Shown here piece by piece: positions 16,406 through 25,560 of a stretch of DNA of 64,000 nt. Positions within the stretch are counted from its first letter, which is position 1; each line of letters starts with the position of its first letter. Under the pieces are notes generated by a model. The model did no database searches. It worked only from the letters and a program-made list of their open reading frames with translations, and was not told where the DNA came from. Position numbers and translations under genes: made by a program. Source of the DNA: DATGPD01 sp031423015. Its GTDB lineage: Bacteria > Planctomycetota > UBA1135 > UBA2386. The stretch spans positions 62,001 to 126,000 of the forward strand of contig JANPER010000185.1 of the NCBI GenBank assembly GCA_031423015.1. Reading direction: 5' to 3'.

Positions 16406-18457
16406 GTGAGCCTACGCAACGCTCTCAGCCTGACGCTTCTGGCGTCCGTGTCATTCGTCCCCGCACAGAACCTCGCCGACTACTACGTGAACGGGATCAC
16501 TGGACGGGATGTGCCCGGTGGCGGCTCGCCCAGCATGCCGTGGAAGACGATCACCTACGCGATCACCCAGATCCCGCCGATCATCCAACCGACCGAGTGG
16601 AACACGCTGTACGTCGAGGGTGACCAGGTCTACTCGGCGAGCACGAACGGCGACGCACTGCCGATTCGCCCCGCCTACAACCTTTGGATCGAAGGCTCGT
16701 TCGTCGGCCACGGCCGCATGCCGATCCTGCGGCCCGCCGCGGGCGGCATCAGCGTCCTTTACGACCCGGCGATCGTCTATCAGCGCAACCCGTCGACGCT
16801 GCGCTACCTGGTGTTCGAGGGCGGCGCCTACGGCGTGTCGATGGGCAACTCCGCCGGGCAGCGCCACCGCCCGCGCATTCAAGACTGCACGTTCCGCGGG
16901 CAGTCGCAGGCCGGGGCGCGGGTGACCGATGCGGGACCTTCGCGCGGCAACGACCCCCGTTTCTTCCAGTCGCTGTTTACCGACGCACCGCGCGGCATCG
17001 AGATCGCGACGACAACCTCGGGCGCCGTCGTGTTTCCCGATGTCGAGGAGTGCACGTTCACCGGCTTGCGCGACGCGGCGATCCATCTCGACGACAACAG
17101 CACCGGCGGCAACGTCGGCGGTCTGTTCCGCTCGAACTGGTTCCGCAGCTGTGCGCGCGGCGTGCACGTGCGCGCCGGGGCATCGGCGACGACGACGAAC
17201 TTCGAGGTCTACTCGTGCTCGTTCACCGACATCGCCAACGAGGGCGTGTTCTTCGATCTGGTGCGGCCGCCGGATCCAGCGGCGAGAATCGAGATGTGCT
17301 CATTCCTGCGCTGTGGTCACGGCGTGGCTCTGGTCGGTGCCCTGGCCGCCGGTTCCTACAGCCTGCACATGCACAACAACGTGGCGTCCGCCTGTCGCAA
17401 CAACGGACTGCACGTAGACCTGTCCGGGGTAGGCACGTGCAGCATCGACACCGCGGACAATCTCTTCGAGCGCTGTAACGTCGGCGTGAGTCTCCTCGCA
17501 CGCAGCGGCGTGCAGTTGAACTTCCAGTCGGTGCGCGACCGCGCGCTGCGCAACAACACGGGCATGCGCCTGCAGGGCAGCAGCCTGCCCAGCAGCATCA
17601 CCGTGCAGTCGGCGATGATCTGCGGCAACACTGCGCGTGGCTTGACGCTGCTCGGCTCGGCACCGATTTTGGCGCAGAGCCTGACGGTGGCAGACAACGC
17701 GACGGGCGTCGACAGCGGCGCGACGGCGGCGACGCTCACGCATTGCATCCTCGACGGCAACGCCATCAACGTGACTGGCTCCCCCACCATCACCTACAGC
17801 TCGTTCCAGGGGTCGTCGTACCCTGGCGTCGGCAACCTCAACTTCACCGACCCGCAGCTCATCCGGCCGCTCTACAAGCTGTCGCTTGGCTCGCTCTGCA
17901 TCGATCGCGGCAACCTGAGCACACCGCTGCCCGCCACCGACTACGAGGGCGACCCGCGCGCCAGCGTCAGCCGGCCGAACGGTAGTGCGCTGCCCGACCT
18001 CGGCGCCGACGAATACATGCAGCGCGGCTCCGCGCACAAGTACGGCCTGCGCGGCTTCGGCTACTACAACTTCTTCCCCGAGATCAGCTCGTCGAACACA
18101 CAGGTCGTCATCGGTAGCACGCTCAACGTCGACCTGAGCGGCGCGATCCTGCCGGTGTTCGGGGTGCCAGCGCGCGACGCGTTCTTGAGCCTGGGCCTGC
18201 GCGACGACTCGGCCGGCCTACCGTTCGACCTCACCGTGGTCGGCGCACCCGGCAGCCTGCTCTGGAACGAAGTCAACCTGGTGGTCGGCCTGTTCCCGGT
18301 GACGCCGCAAGGCACGGCCTCGGTGCCGCTCGGCATCCCGCCACTCACGCTGTTCGTCGGCCAGACGCTCACGTTCCAGTGGTTTGCCAATCAGCGCTCG
18401 GCGAACCCATTCGGCCCGGTGGCCAGCGACGGTCTGCGGGTAACGATCGGGCAGTAG
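16406..18457 (+). CDS. Exported right-handed beta-helix protein with lineage-type C-terminal module
   Basis: The GTG start is supported by AAGGAG 6 nt upstream. The 683-residue product has a signal peptide (NALSLTLLASVSFVPAQ). About 450 residues of parallel beta-helix repeats follow, with recurrent motifs such as VEECTFTGLRDAAIHL, NNVASACRNNGLHV and LTHCILDGNAINVTG, the Pel/right-handed-helix style found in polysaccharide lyases and adhesins. A DUF1565-like opening (YYVNGITGRD, GSPSMPWKTITYAI) is present. The end carries SLCIDRGN and LPDLGADE, then the C-terminal beta domain shared by other exported proteins here (TVVGAPGSLLWNEVN to SDGLRVTIGQ). No catalytic residues were identified. It is likely a surface or extracellular protein. 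Confidence 0.8.
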   Translation: MSLRNALSLTLLASVSFVPAQNLADYYVNGITGRDVPGGGSPSMPWKTITYAITQIPPIIQPTEWNTLYVEGDQVYSASTNGDALPIRPAYNLWIEGSFVGHGRMPILRPAAGGISVLYDPAIVYQRNPSTLRYLVFEGGAYGVSMGNSAGQRHRPRIQDCTFRGQSQAGARVTDAGPSRGNDPRFFQSLFTDAPRGIEIATTTSGAVVFPDVEECTFTGLRDAAIHLDDNSTGGNVGGLFRSNWFRSCARGVHVRAGASATTTNFEVYSCSFTDIANEGVFFDLVRPPDPAARIEMCSFLRCGHGVALVGALAAGSYSLHMHNNVASACRNNGLHVDLSGVGTCSIDTADNLFERCNVGVSLLARSGVQLNFQSVRDRALRNNTGMRLQGSSLPSSITVQSAMICGNTARGLTLLGSAPILAQSLTVADNATGVDSGATAATLTHCILDGNAINVTGSPTITYSSFQGSSYPGVGNLNFTDPQLIRPLYKLSLGSLCIDRGNLSTPLPATDYEGDPRASVSRPNGSALPDLGADEYMQRGSAHKYGLRGFGYYNFFPEISSSNTQVVIGSTLNVDLSGAILPVFGVPARDAFLSLGLRDDSAGLPFDLTVVGAPGSLLWNEVNLVVGLFPVTPQGTASVPLGIPPLTLFVGQTLTFQWFANQRSANPFGPVASDGLRVTIGQ

Positions 18458-18566
18458 CAACGGGCCGCGCGTCGACTGTCGCAGAAAGCAGCAGTCGACG
18501 AACGAATCTGCCGCGACGCCGCGCCACGCTCAGTCTTTGCGACATCGGCCGCCGATATCGGAGAGA

Positions 18567-18591
18567 CCCCTTCTCGCGTGCGAAGGGGGAG
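18567..18591 (+). promoter_or_regulatory. Leader hairpin overlapping the pilT ribosome-binding site
   Basis: CCCCTTC (18567-18573) can pair with GAAGGGG (18582-18588) around an 8-nt loop. The 3' arm contains the Shine-Dalgarno GGGGGAG (18585-18591) of the pilT gene, which starts at 18601. Folding would hide the ribosome site. A palindrome CCGATATCGG lies just upstream at 18552-18561. Confidence 0.4.
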
Positions 18592-18600
18592 CACACGAGC

Positions 18601-19773
18601 ATGGCCAAGATCGACGCATTTTTCCGGCTGATGAACGCGCAAGGCGCCTCCGACCTGCACATGACAGCCGGCTGTCAGCCGTGCCTGCGGATCAACGGCG
18701 ACCTCGAGCCCATCAAGTACAAGGAACTCCACGACGACGAGCTGATGGCGTTGCTCGGCGAGATCGCGCCAGAGCAGAAGCTGAAGACCTTCGAGGAGAC
18801 CGGCGACATCGACTTCGCCTACGAGATCCGCGGGCTCGGACGCTATCGCGCCAACTACTTCCGGCAGGCGTCGGGGTGCGGCGCGGTGTTCCGCCACATC
18901 CCGAGCAAGATCATGACCATCGAGCAGCTCGGCTTGCCGTCGATCACGCGGCAGTTGGCGATGCTCGACAAGGGACTCGTGCTGGTCACCGGCGCCACCG
19001 GCTCGGGCAAGTCGACGACGCTCGCGGCCATCGTCGATTACGCCAACAAGAACCGGCGCGACCACATCCTCACCATCGAGGATCCGATCGAGTTCCGGCA
19101 CACGCGCGTCAACTGCCTGATCAACCACCGCGAGGTCGGCCAGCACACCAAGAGCTTCGCCGCGGCGCTGCGCGGCGCCCTACGCGAAGACCCCGACATC
19201 ATTCTGGTGGGCGAGCTGCGCGATCTGGAGACCATCCAGCTGGCGCTCGAAGCGGCGGCCACCGGCCACTTGGTGCTCGCCACGCTGCACACGCCGAGCG
19301 CGATGAAGACCGTCGATCGCATCATCGACGTGTTCCCCACGGACGCGCAGGAGCAGGTGCGCACCACGCTGTCGGAGTCGCTCAAAGGCGTGGTGTCGCA
19401 GACGCTGTTCCGGCGCGCGGACGGACGCGGGCGCGTCGCGGCGCTGGAGATCATGGTGAACACACCGGCGGTCGCTAACCTGGTGCGCGAGGGCAAGACG
19501 CATCAGCTCGTGAACGTGCTGCAGACCGGCAGGAAGGTCGGCATGCAGATGATGGACGACGCGATCTCCGATCTGCTCGACGCCCGCAAGATCGGCGCCG
19601 AGGAGGCGTTCGACCGCTCGGTCGAAAAGAAGCGCTTCATCGAGCGCCTGCCGATCGTGCCCGAGGAGTACCGCGAGATGCTCGAGGAGGTGCGCGCCCG
19701 GTCGGGCAACACGTCGACCCAAGATCGCCGCGCCCCCGACCGCCGCGCGCCCAACCCGCAGGCGAGCCGATGA
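18601..19773 (+). CDS. pilT: Type IV pilus retraction ATPase PilT
   Basis: This 390-residue GspE/PilT-family ATPase has the N-terminal SDLHMTAGCQPCLRINGDL PAS-like start, Walker A GATGSGKST (131-139), the Asp box LTIEDPIEF (158-166), Walker B DIILVGELRD (catalytic Glu205) and the His box GHLVLATLHT. The C-terminal segment NLVREGKTHQLVNVLQTGRK matches the PilT AIRNLIRE signature, which supports a retraction rather than an extension role. The hexamer would act at the cytoplasmic base of a type IV pilus and power twitching or DNA uptake. The stop overlaps the next gene by ATGA. No pilin or pilB gene is present within the window. Confidence 0.9.
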   Translation: MAKIDAFFRLMNAQGASDLHMTAGCQPCLRINGDLEPIKYKELHDDELMALLGEIAPEQKLKTFEETGDIDFAYEIRGLGRYRANYFRQASGCGAVFRHIPSKIMTIEQLGLPSITRQLAMLDKGLVLVTGATGSGKSTTLAAIVDYANKNRRDHILTIEDPIEFRHTRVNCLINHREVGQHTKSFAAALRGALREDPDIILVGELRDLETIQLALEAAATGHLVLATLHTPSAMKTVDRIIDVFPTDAQEQVRTTLSESLKGVVSQTLFRRADGRGRVAALEIMVNTPAVANLVREGKTHQLVNVLQTGRKVGMQMMDDAISDLLDARKIGAEEAFDRSVEKKRFIERLPIVPEEYREMLEEVRARSGNTSTQDRRAPDRRAPNPQASR

Positions 19774-20945
19774 TCACCAGCGCCATGCGTCCCGAGCTTT
19801 TGGAGATCGACAACCTGCTCGACGAGGTGTTGCACGCGCGCAAGCGCATCTCCGACGTCAACCTGTCGGTCGGCAAACCGCCGCAGATGGAGGCCGACGG
19901 CCGCCTGCTGCCGATGCTCGGCCGCCCACCGCTCACCGCCGACGACACCATGCGCATGGCGCGCGTGTTCCTCGGCGACTCCGGACGCCTGGTGAGCCAA
20001 CTCGAAGAGAACGGCTCGTGCGACTGCGCCTACGGCATGGCCAGCGGCGCGCGCTTCCGCGTCAACATCTTCAAAGCCGCCGGCAACATCGGCGTCGTGC
20101 TGCGCGTGCTGCCCACCGACATCCCGAGCTTCGAGTCGCTCAACATGCCGCCGATCATCAAGGAGCTGACGGCGCTCACCAACGGCTTGGTGCTGGTGAC
20201 CGGCGCGACCGGCTCGGGCAAGTCGACGACGCTGGCCTCGGTGATCGACCAGATCAACAAGACCCAGTCGGTGCACATTGTCACCCTCGAGGATCCGATC
20301 GAGTTCCGGCACGAGCACAAGTGCGCGACGGTGAATCAGCGCGAGCTGGGTAAGGACTTCACGACGTTCGCCGACGGCCTGCGCGCCGCGTTGCGTCAAG
20401 CGCCCAAGATCATCCTCGTGGGCGAGATCCGCGACCGCGACACCGTGGAGATCGCGCTCAAGGCCGCCGAAACCGGCCACTTGGTGCTCAGCACCATGCA
20501 CACCATCGACGCCGGCCAGACCATCAACCGCGTCGTCGGCATGTTCGAGTCGGGCGAGCAGCGCGTGATCCGCGTGCGCCTCGCCGACATGCTGCGCATG
20601 GTGGTGTCGCAGCGGTTGCTGCCGCGCGAGCGCGGCGGCCGCATCGCCGCCGTGGAGGTGATGGGCAACAACCTGCCGGTGCGCGAGATGATCGAGCAGG
20701 GCGAGACGCCGGAACGCACGTTCTACGACCTGATCCGCGACGGCAACCGCATCGGCTGGCAGACTTTCGACCAGCACATCGCCCGCATCTACAAGGACCG
20801 CGTCGTCACCGAGGACGTCGCCTTCGCCTACTGCAGCGACAAATCGGCGCTGCGGCACACCATCGACGAGATCAAGACCGAGCGCGGCGAGGACACGTCT
20901 GACCTCGGCGACCTGGAGATGGCCAAGCCGGCTAGGAGGAAGTGA
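19770..20945 (+). CDS. PilT/PilU-type twitching ATPase
   Basis: This 391-residue second PilT-family ATPase overlaps its upstream paralogue by ATGA. It has Walker A GATGSGKST, TLEDPIEFRHEHK, Walker B KIILVGEIRD and the His box GHLVLSTMHT. The C-terminus differs from the upstream copy (EVMGNNLPVREMIEQGETPE), as PilU does from PilT in proteobacteria. PilU is a PilT-dependent accessory motor. The naming as PilU is by analogy and order, not by an identified signature. The gene is followed 3 bp later by a HEAT-repeat gene, with an AGGAGG site near the join. The three genes probably form one operon for pilus dynamics. Confidence 0.85.
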   Translation: MITSAMRPELLEIDNLLDEVLHARKRISDVNLSVGKPPQMEADGRLLPMLGRPPLTADDTMRMARVFLGDSGRLVSQLEENGSCDCAYGMASGARFRVNIFKAAGNIGVVLRVLPTDIPSFESLNMPPIIKELTALTNGLVLVTGATGSGKSTTLASVIDQINKTQSVHIVTLEDPIEFRHEHKCATVNQRELGKDFTTFADGLRAALRQAPKIILVGEIRDRDTVEIALKAAETGHLVLSTMHTIDAGQTINRVVGMFESGEQRVIRVRLADMLRMVVSQRLLPRERGGRIAAVEVMGNNLPVREMIEQGETPERTFYDLIRDGNRIGWQTFDQHIARIYKDRVVTEDVAFAYCSDKSALRHTIDEIKTERGEDTSDLGDLEMAKPARRK

Positions 20946-20948
20946 ACG

Positions 20949-22418
20949 ATGTCCCTGTTTCGACGCAGCAACGCGAGCTTCGACGAGCTCGTGACCAAGT
21001 TGAAGAACCCAGCGACCATCCAGCTCGACGTCATCGACGAGGTGCTGGTGCAGCTCACGACGCACGCCGAGGCGACGCCGCGCAAGCTGGCGTTCCTGCT
21101 GTCGGCGGACAACCCCAAGATCCGCGAGGGTGGCTTCACCTACATCGCCGCCACCGCCGCGCGCGACTGCGCCGAGCTGATGATCGACGCCATCGCCGCG
21201 GCACCCGTGCAACGCCGGCGCGAGATGACGCAGCTCCTGTGGCGGCTCGAACGCGGCCACGTGGTGGACACGTTGCGCCGGGCCTTCACCACGACCACGC
21301 CGACCAAAGACCTGCGCACCGTCGTGCTCGAGATCATCGCTTACAGCGCCTCGGTGCAGGAGTTCTTGGGCCCGCTCAAGACGGCGCTGCGGCCGGAGAA
21401 CACGTCGACGCTGCGTCGACTGGCGGTGCGACAACTGCGCCGCGTTAGCACCGACCCGACCATCGCGCTGATGCTGCGCGAGCTCGTGCACGACGACGAT
21501 GAGCACGTGCGCGGCGAAGCGATCTGGGCGCTGTGCGATCGGCCGACGCCCGACATGGTCGTGACCCTATTCGCGCGCTTGCCGCACGAGAAGAAGGACG
21601 TGCAACAGGCGATCGTCGACGCGCTCGCTCGTCTGGCGAAGCAATGCAGCGCGCAGATGGAGGAGCCGCTGTTCACGGTGCTCGCCGACGAGAATGCCGA
21701 GGCGCGCGCGATGGCGGCCAAGCTCCTCAGCCAGTTGCCCGACACCGTGGGCGTGCTGCGCCGCCTGCTGGAATACAACCGCGGCCTGGCGCAGTGGCTG
21801 CGCGAGCGATCCTTGGACGCGCTCGTCACCATCGCCAGTGAACTCAGCGAGCCGCTGTCCAAGCTGATGTTCGCCGACAACCAAGACGTGCGCATGGCGG
21901 CGATGCTGCTCGCCGCGCGCTGGAACCACCCCTCGATCGTGCCGCACGTCACCAAGGTGTGGCTGACCGACAAGGACTGGTGGAGCTGCTCGGTCGCCGC
22001 CGACATCTTGGCGCGCTTTCCCACGCCGCAGACCTACGCCGCGCTCACGCAGCGGGCAGGCGACCCCGACCTGCGCTTCTCGGTCGTGCACGCGATGCGC
22101 GCGTTCAAGACCAACGAGGCGACGCAGGTCCTGTTGCAGAGCCTGAGTGATCCGGACCGCTCGGTGCGCTGCACCGCGCTCGAAGGCCTGCACGAGCGCG
22201 TGACGGAGCAGGTGTCGCGCGCCGTGCTGAAGGTGGCGGAGAGCGACGCCGAGTTGCAGGTACGTCAAGTCGCCGAGGAGGCGCTCGCGACGCTCGGGCC
22301 GAAGGGCAAGGAGATGCTCACGACGCTGCAATCGAGGAACGCGGTGGCGAGCCCGGTGGACCTCGGCCCGATCGAGCTGGAGATGGAGACCACGGCGCCG
22401 CCGACGCAAACCGGGTAG
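20949..22418 (+). CDS. HEAT-repeat protein cotranscribed with pilT/pilU
   Basis: This 489-residue soluble protein has no signal peptide. It is made of about ten helical HEAT-like pairs (for example HVRGEAIWALCDRPTPDMVV, DVQQAIVDALARLAKQ, EARAMAAKLLSQLPD, DPDRSVRCTALEGLHERVTE). HEAT solenoids are protein-binding scaffolds. AGGAGG at the end of the upstream gene places its ribosome site across the pilU stop, and the spacing implies an operon. In this context it may regulate or anchor the retraction motors, but that is inference from neighbourhood only. The first 30 residues (SLFRRSNASFDELVTKLKNP) are basic and may contact membrane or partner. Confidence 0.75.
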   Translation: MSLFRRSNASFDELVTKLKNPATIQLDVIDEVLVQLTTHAEATPRKLAFLLSADNPKIREGGFTYIAATAARDCAELMIDAIAAAPVQRRREMTQLLWRLERGHVVDTLRRAFTTTTPTKDLRTVVLEIIAYSASVQEFLGPLKTALRPENTSTLRRLAVRQLRRVSTDPTIALMLRELVHDDDEHVRGEAIWALCDRPTPDMVVTLFARLPHEKKDVQQAIVDALARLAKQCSAQMEEPLFTVLADENAEARAMAAKLLSQLPDTVGVLRRLLEYNRGLAQWLRERSLDALVTIASELSEPLSKLMFADNQDVRMAAMLLAARWNHPSIVPHVTKVWLTDKDWWSCSVAADILARFPTPQTYAALTQRAGDPDLRFSVVHAMRAFKTNEATQVLLQSLSDPDRSVRCTALEGLHERVTEQVSRAVLKVAESDAELQVRQVAEEALATLGPKGKEMLTTLQSRNAVASPVDLGPIELEMETTAPPTQTG

Positions 22419-22483
22419 GTTCGCGGCCGCTGCGAGGACTCGCGCCCCTCTGCAACGCGCCAGAGCGACAGCAGGCCGCCCGC

Positions 22484-22523
22484 TTGCCATGCATAACCAA
22501 ACCGCATAGCCTGTGGCCTCGCA
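22484..22523 (+). promoter_or_regulatory. Conserved promoter-like block, first copy
   Basis: TTGCCA (22484-22489), a 15-nt spacer and CATAGC (22505-22510) are followed by GGCCTCGCA. The whole block matches the one at 28322-28362 almost base for base, including TGCATAA in the spacer and ACCG before the -10. It lies about 40 bp before the gene at 22550. Confidence 0.5.
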
Positions 22524-22549
22524 ACGTTTCAACCTCCTCGCTCAACCCC

Positions 22550-23515
22550 ATGCGCAAGAAGCCCCTTCTCGTCATTTCTGTACCGATCGCCATCGCGGTC
22601 GGTTTCGAACTACCGTCAATGAGCACCGGCATGTACGTCCCGGGAATCACCCGCTCGGCACCCGCGTGTGGGCAGTGCCACAGTCCGACGCCGGGGGCCG
22701 CCATCGGCTTTCCGCGCATCTCGGTCTTGGTGCAGCCATCTGTGCGCTCGCTGGCAAGCGGCCAGTCGATCTCGATCGCAATCGCCGCCAGCGGCGGCCA
22801 GACCGCGTCGACGCTCGGAGGGTTTGCGTGCGACACGACCGCCGGCACCTTCTCGGCGGGCGTGAACACGGTGCTGGTACCGCCAAACCGCGCCATCACG
22901 CACAGCAACTCGAGTTCGCGGAGTTGGTCGTTTGGCTACACAGCGCCAACAACGCCGGGCGTCGTGTCCTTGTATGCCGTAAGCAACACCGTCAACGGCG
23001 ACATGCTCAACGGCCCGGAGGACATGTGGGCGTTTCATGGTGCCGACGACCAGGACACCAACAGCACCCCGGCGTATCTGTTCGTGAACGCCAACGGCGT
23101 GCAGAACGTCGGCCGGAGCTGTGCCGGCGCCTTTGGCAACGTGCCTGTGCTCGGCAGCGCGCAGGTGCCCAGCGTCGGCAACGCCAGCTTCGCGCTCGAG
23201 ATGCACGGCGCGCCGCCGTTGTCGCCGGTCGGGCTCATGTTGGGCGGAGCCCTCTTCCCGGTGCCCATTGACCTCACCTCAATTGGCGTGAACGGTTGCG
23301 AGCTCTACTTCAATCCGTTCGTCTCGATTGCGGGCGCGACCGGCCCCGGCAACCCTCGCTACGGCGAGGGTGTAGCACTGATCCCGTTGCCGATCCCCAA
23401 CAACCAGTCATTGCGCGGCGGCGTGCTGTACCTCCACGCTTACGTGCTCGATCTCGGCAGCGGCCGAGCCATTCCGATCACGCTGACCAACGCGCTGGCG
23501 GTGACGCTGCAATAG
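22550..23515 (+). CDS. Exported choice-of-anchor V / Reelin-like protein with CxxCH motif
   Basis: From the ATG at 22550 the product has 321 residues with a signal-like hydrophobic start (LLVISVPIAIAVG). A CGQCH motif (Cys40, Cys43, His44) follows TRSAPA, as in the choice-of-anchor V family, where CxxCH opens the domain and may bind haem c. The next 120 residues match that family (W-F/Y-TAPTTPGVVSLYAVSNTVNG, GDMLNG). The C-terminal 140 residues are the exported beta module seen elsewhere in the window (CAGAFGNVPVLGSAQVP to TNALAVTLQ). It is probably extracellular or cell-surface. Starting 66 bp upstream is possible but would place arginine-rich sequence before the signal peptide. Confidence 0.75.
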   Translation: MRKKPLLVISVPIAIAVGFELPSMSTGMYVPGITRSAPACGQCHSPTPGAAIGFPRISVLVQPSVRSLASGQSISIAIAASGGQTASTLGGFACDTTAGTFSAGVNTVLVPPNRAITHSNSSSRSWSFGYTAPTTPGVVSLYAVSNTVNGDMLNGPEDMWAFHGADDQDTNSTPAYLFVNANGVQNVGRSCAGAFGNVPVLGSAQVPSVGNASFALEMHGAPPLSPVGLMLGGALFPVPIDLTSIGVNGCELYFNPFVSIAGATGPGNPRYGEGVALIPLPIPNNQSLRGGVLYLHAYVLDLGSGRAIPITLTNALAVTLQ

Positions 23516-23566
23516 CCAAGGGTCGCCGGGCGAGTTGGTGGGGGTCCCGCGCTGGTCCCCACGTCC

Positions 23567-23572
23567 GTTAGG
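23567..23572. repeat. Left target-site duplication of the IS element
   Basis: GTTAGG directly precedes the left inverted repeat and recurs directly after the right one (25531-25536). This is a 6-bp duplication, as expected for recent insertion. Confidence 0.75.
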
Positions 23573-25530
23573 CCGAAGTTCCGGCGGGTCTTGATGAGCT
23601 GGAAGGGGTCAAAAGCAGGGGAAGGGCGTGATTCGTGGGCTTTGAGCGGGATGCGCCATCGTGCAGAATGTAGTCACTAAAATGGTTGCCTTGCGTCGCT
23701 GAAAGTGTATTGTTGCAGTCATGGTTAGGCGACCATCAGCCATGCACGTCGTCACGACGGAACGGCACTACAAGGACAAGGTCTACCGCAGCCACTTGCT
23801 GCGACACAGCTACCGCGAGGACGGCAAGGTCAAAAACGAGACCCTCGCCAACCTCTCGCATCTCCCTGAGGCCGTGCTCGAACTGATCAAACGGGCGCTG
23901 AATGGCGAACACTTTGTCGAAGCCACCGAGGTCTTGGAGGTCGTGCGCTCTCGATTACACGGCGCTGTGCACGCGGTGCTCACGGCAATGAAAGCCCTCG
24001 GATTCGAGGGCCTTGTCGCCTCGCGCCCATGCCACGAGCGCTCTCTGGTGATCGCGATGGTCGCGGCGCGTGTGATCCAGCCACAAAGCAAATTGGCGAC
24101 GACGCGCTGGTGGGATGACACGACACTGCCAGCACTCCTGGGGGTGGAGGGTGCTACCGAAGACGACCTGTACTCGGCGATGGATTGGCTGCTCGATCAC
24201 CAGACCGCGATCGAGAAGAAGCTTGCGGCCCGCCATCTCTGCGAGGGCGGCCTGGTTCTCTATGACCTGAGCTCGAGCTACTTCGAGGGCAGTTGCTGCC
24301 CACTCGGAGCCCTTGGACACAGCCGCGACGGCAAGAAGGGAACGCTCCAAGTCAACTATGGGCTCGTCACCGATGCGCTTGGCTGCCCAGTCGCAGTCTC
24401 CGTGTTCAAGGGAAACACCAACGACAGCAAAACGCTTTTGCCGGCGGTCAAGCAGGTGCAGAACCGCTTTGGCATCGAGAGCCTCGTGATCGTCGGCGAC
24501 CGTGGCATGATCACTCAGAAGCAGATCGACGAGCTGAGCCTCGACAACGGCATCGACTGGATCACCGCTCTGCGATCCACGAGCATCCAGCAGCTGGTCA
24601 CTGGGGGGCACATCCAGCTCGGCCTGTTCGACGACCGCAACCTGTTCGAGATCAAGCACCCCGACTTCCCTGGCGAGAGGCTGGTCGCTTGCCGCAACGC
24701 AGATCTTGCCGTGCGCCGCACGAACAAGCGGGACTCCCTGCTTCAGGCCACCGACAAACTCCTCCAGAAGATCTGCACGCGTGTGGAATCGGGGAGGCTG
24801 CGCGGCGCCGCCAAGATTGGGGTCGCAGTCGGCAAGCTCGTCGACAAGCACAAAGTCGGCAAGCACTTCGACATCGAGATCGCCGACTCCAAGCTGAAAT
24901 GCACGATCAACAAGGACCGCGTGAAAACCGAGGCGACGCTGGATGGCATCTACATCATTCGCACCAGCCTGAACAAGAAGCAGTTGGACGCGCCCAGTGT
25001 TGTCCGCTCCTACAAAAGGTTGGCTCAAGTCGAGCGCGCGTTTCGCTCGCTCAAAACCGTCGACCTGCATGTCCGGCCGATCTTCCACTGGAACGAGGAC
25101 CGCGTCCGCGCCCACATCTTCCTCTGCATGCTCGCGTACTACGTCCAGTACCACATGCAGGAAGCCTGGCGCTCCTTGCTGTTCTTTGACGAGACGGCGT
25201 GGATCACGGAGAGCGACGATCCCGTGGCACCTGCGCGCAGGTCGGCGGCCGCCGATGCGAAGGCGCTGACCAAGCAGACCGACGATGGCGAGCGCGCGCA
25301 TAGCTTCCGCACGTTGCTCGGCAGCTTGGCGACGATCGTCTCCAACGAGTGCAGGCCAAAGCACAGCAAGACCGCACCAACGTTTCAGATCGTCACCACC
25401 CCGAGCAAAGAGCAACGAAAGGCCATCGATCTGTTGACTGTGCTCACCGCGTAGTCAGAACGTGCACACTGTCGCTGACGTAGATTCAGACATGCGCAGG
25501 ACTTGCGACCGAAGCCTTTTGGAACTTCGG
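23573..25530 (+). mobile_element. IS1634-family insertion sequence, complete
   Basis: The element is 1958 bp. It is bounded by terminal inverted repeats CCGAAGTTCC (23573-23582) and GGAACTTCGG (25521-25530), with partial similarity continuing inward (GG at inner positions 15-16). The 6-bp direct repeat GTTAGG flanks both sides. One transposase gene with intact DDE-type core fills it. It inserted between the choice-of-anchor V gene and a strong hairpin at 25561 that may once have been its terminator. Intact ends and target duplication suggest a recent, possibly still active insertion. Confidence 0.85.
23742..25454 (+). CDS. IS1634-family (IS4 superfamily) DDE transposase
   Basis: This 570-residue transposase starts at ATG 23742 (HVVTTERHYKDKVYRSHLLR, REDGKVKNETLANLSHLPE, the family opening). 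DDE candidates are the Asp in GLVLYDLSSSYFEG, the Asp in SLVIVGDRGMITQKQ and the Glu in YKRLAQVERAFRSLK, which sits in the Y-R/K-E region typical of IS4-type enzymes. An upstream in-frame ATG at 23721 would add seven residues and is less like relatives. The enzyme cuts and joins the element's inverted repeats. Codon use is less GC-extreme than in neighbouring genes, consistent with horizontal entry. Confidence 0.9.
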   Translation: MHVVTTERHYKDKVYRSHLLRHSYREDGKVKNETLANLSHLPEAVLELIKRALNGEHFVEATEVLEVVRSRLHGAVHAVLTAMKALGFEGLVASRPCHERSLVIAMVAARVIQPQSKLATTRWWDDTTLPALLGVEGATEDDLYSAMDWLLDHQTAIEKKLAARHLCEGGLVLYDLSSSYFEGSCCPLGALGHSRDGKKGTLQVNYGLVTDALGCPVAVSVFKGNTNDSKTLLPAVKQVQNRFGIESLVIVGDRGMITQKQIDELSLDNGIDWITALRSTSIQQLVTGGHIQLGLFDDRNLFEIKHPDFPGERLVACRNADLAVRRTNKRDSLLQATDKLLQKICTRVESGRLRGAAKIGVAVGKLVDKHKVGKHFDIEIADSKLKCTINKDRVKTEATLDGIYIIRTSLNKKQLDAPSVVRSYKRLAQVERAFRSLKTVDLHVRPIFHWNEDRVRAHIFLCMLAYYVQYHMQEAWRSLLFFDETAWITESDDPVAPARRSAAADAKALTKQTDDGERAHSFRTLLGSLATIVSNECRPKHSKTAPTFQIVTTPSKEQRKAIDLLTVLTA

Positions 25531-25536
25531 GTTAGG
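25531..25536. repeat. Right target-site duplication of the IS element
   Basis: GTTAGG directly follows the right inverted repeat and matches 23567-23572. Confidence 0.75.
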
Positions 25537-25560
25537 GCTACGTCGGGGTCGGAGCTTCAC

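Noticed and set aside
19503..21506. 667-codon minus-strand open frame opposite pilT, pilU and the HEAT gene
   Set aside because: Histidine/arginine-rich antisense reading with no recognisable domain, as expected opposite GC-rich genes.
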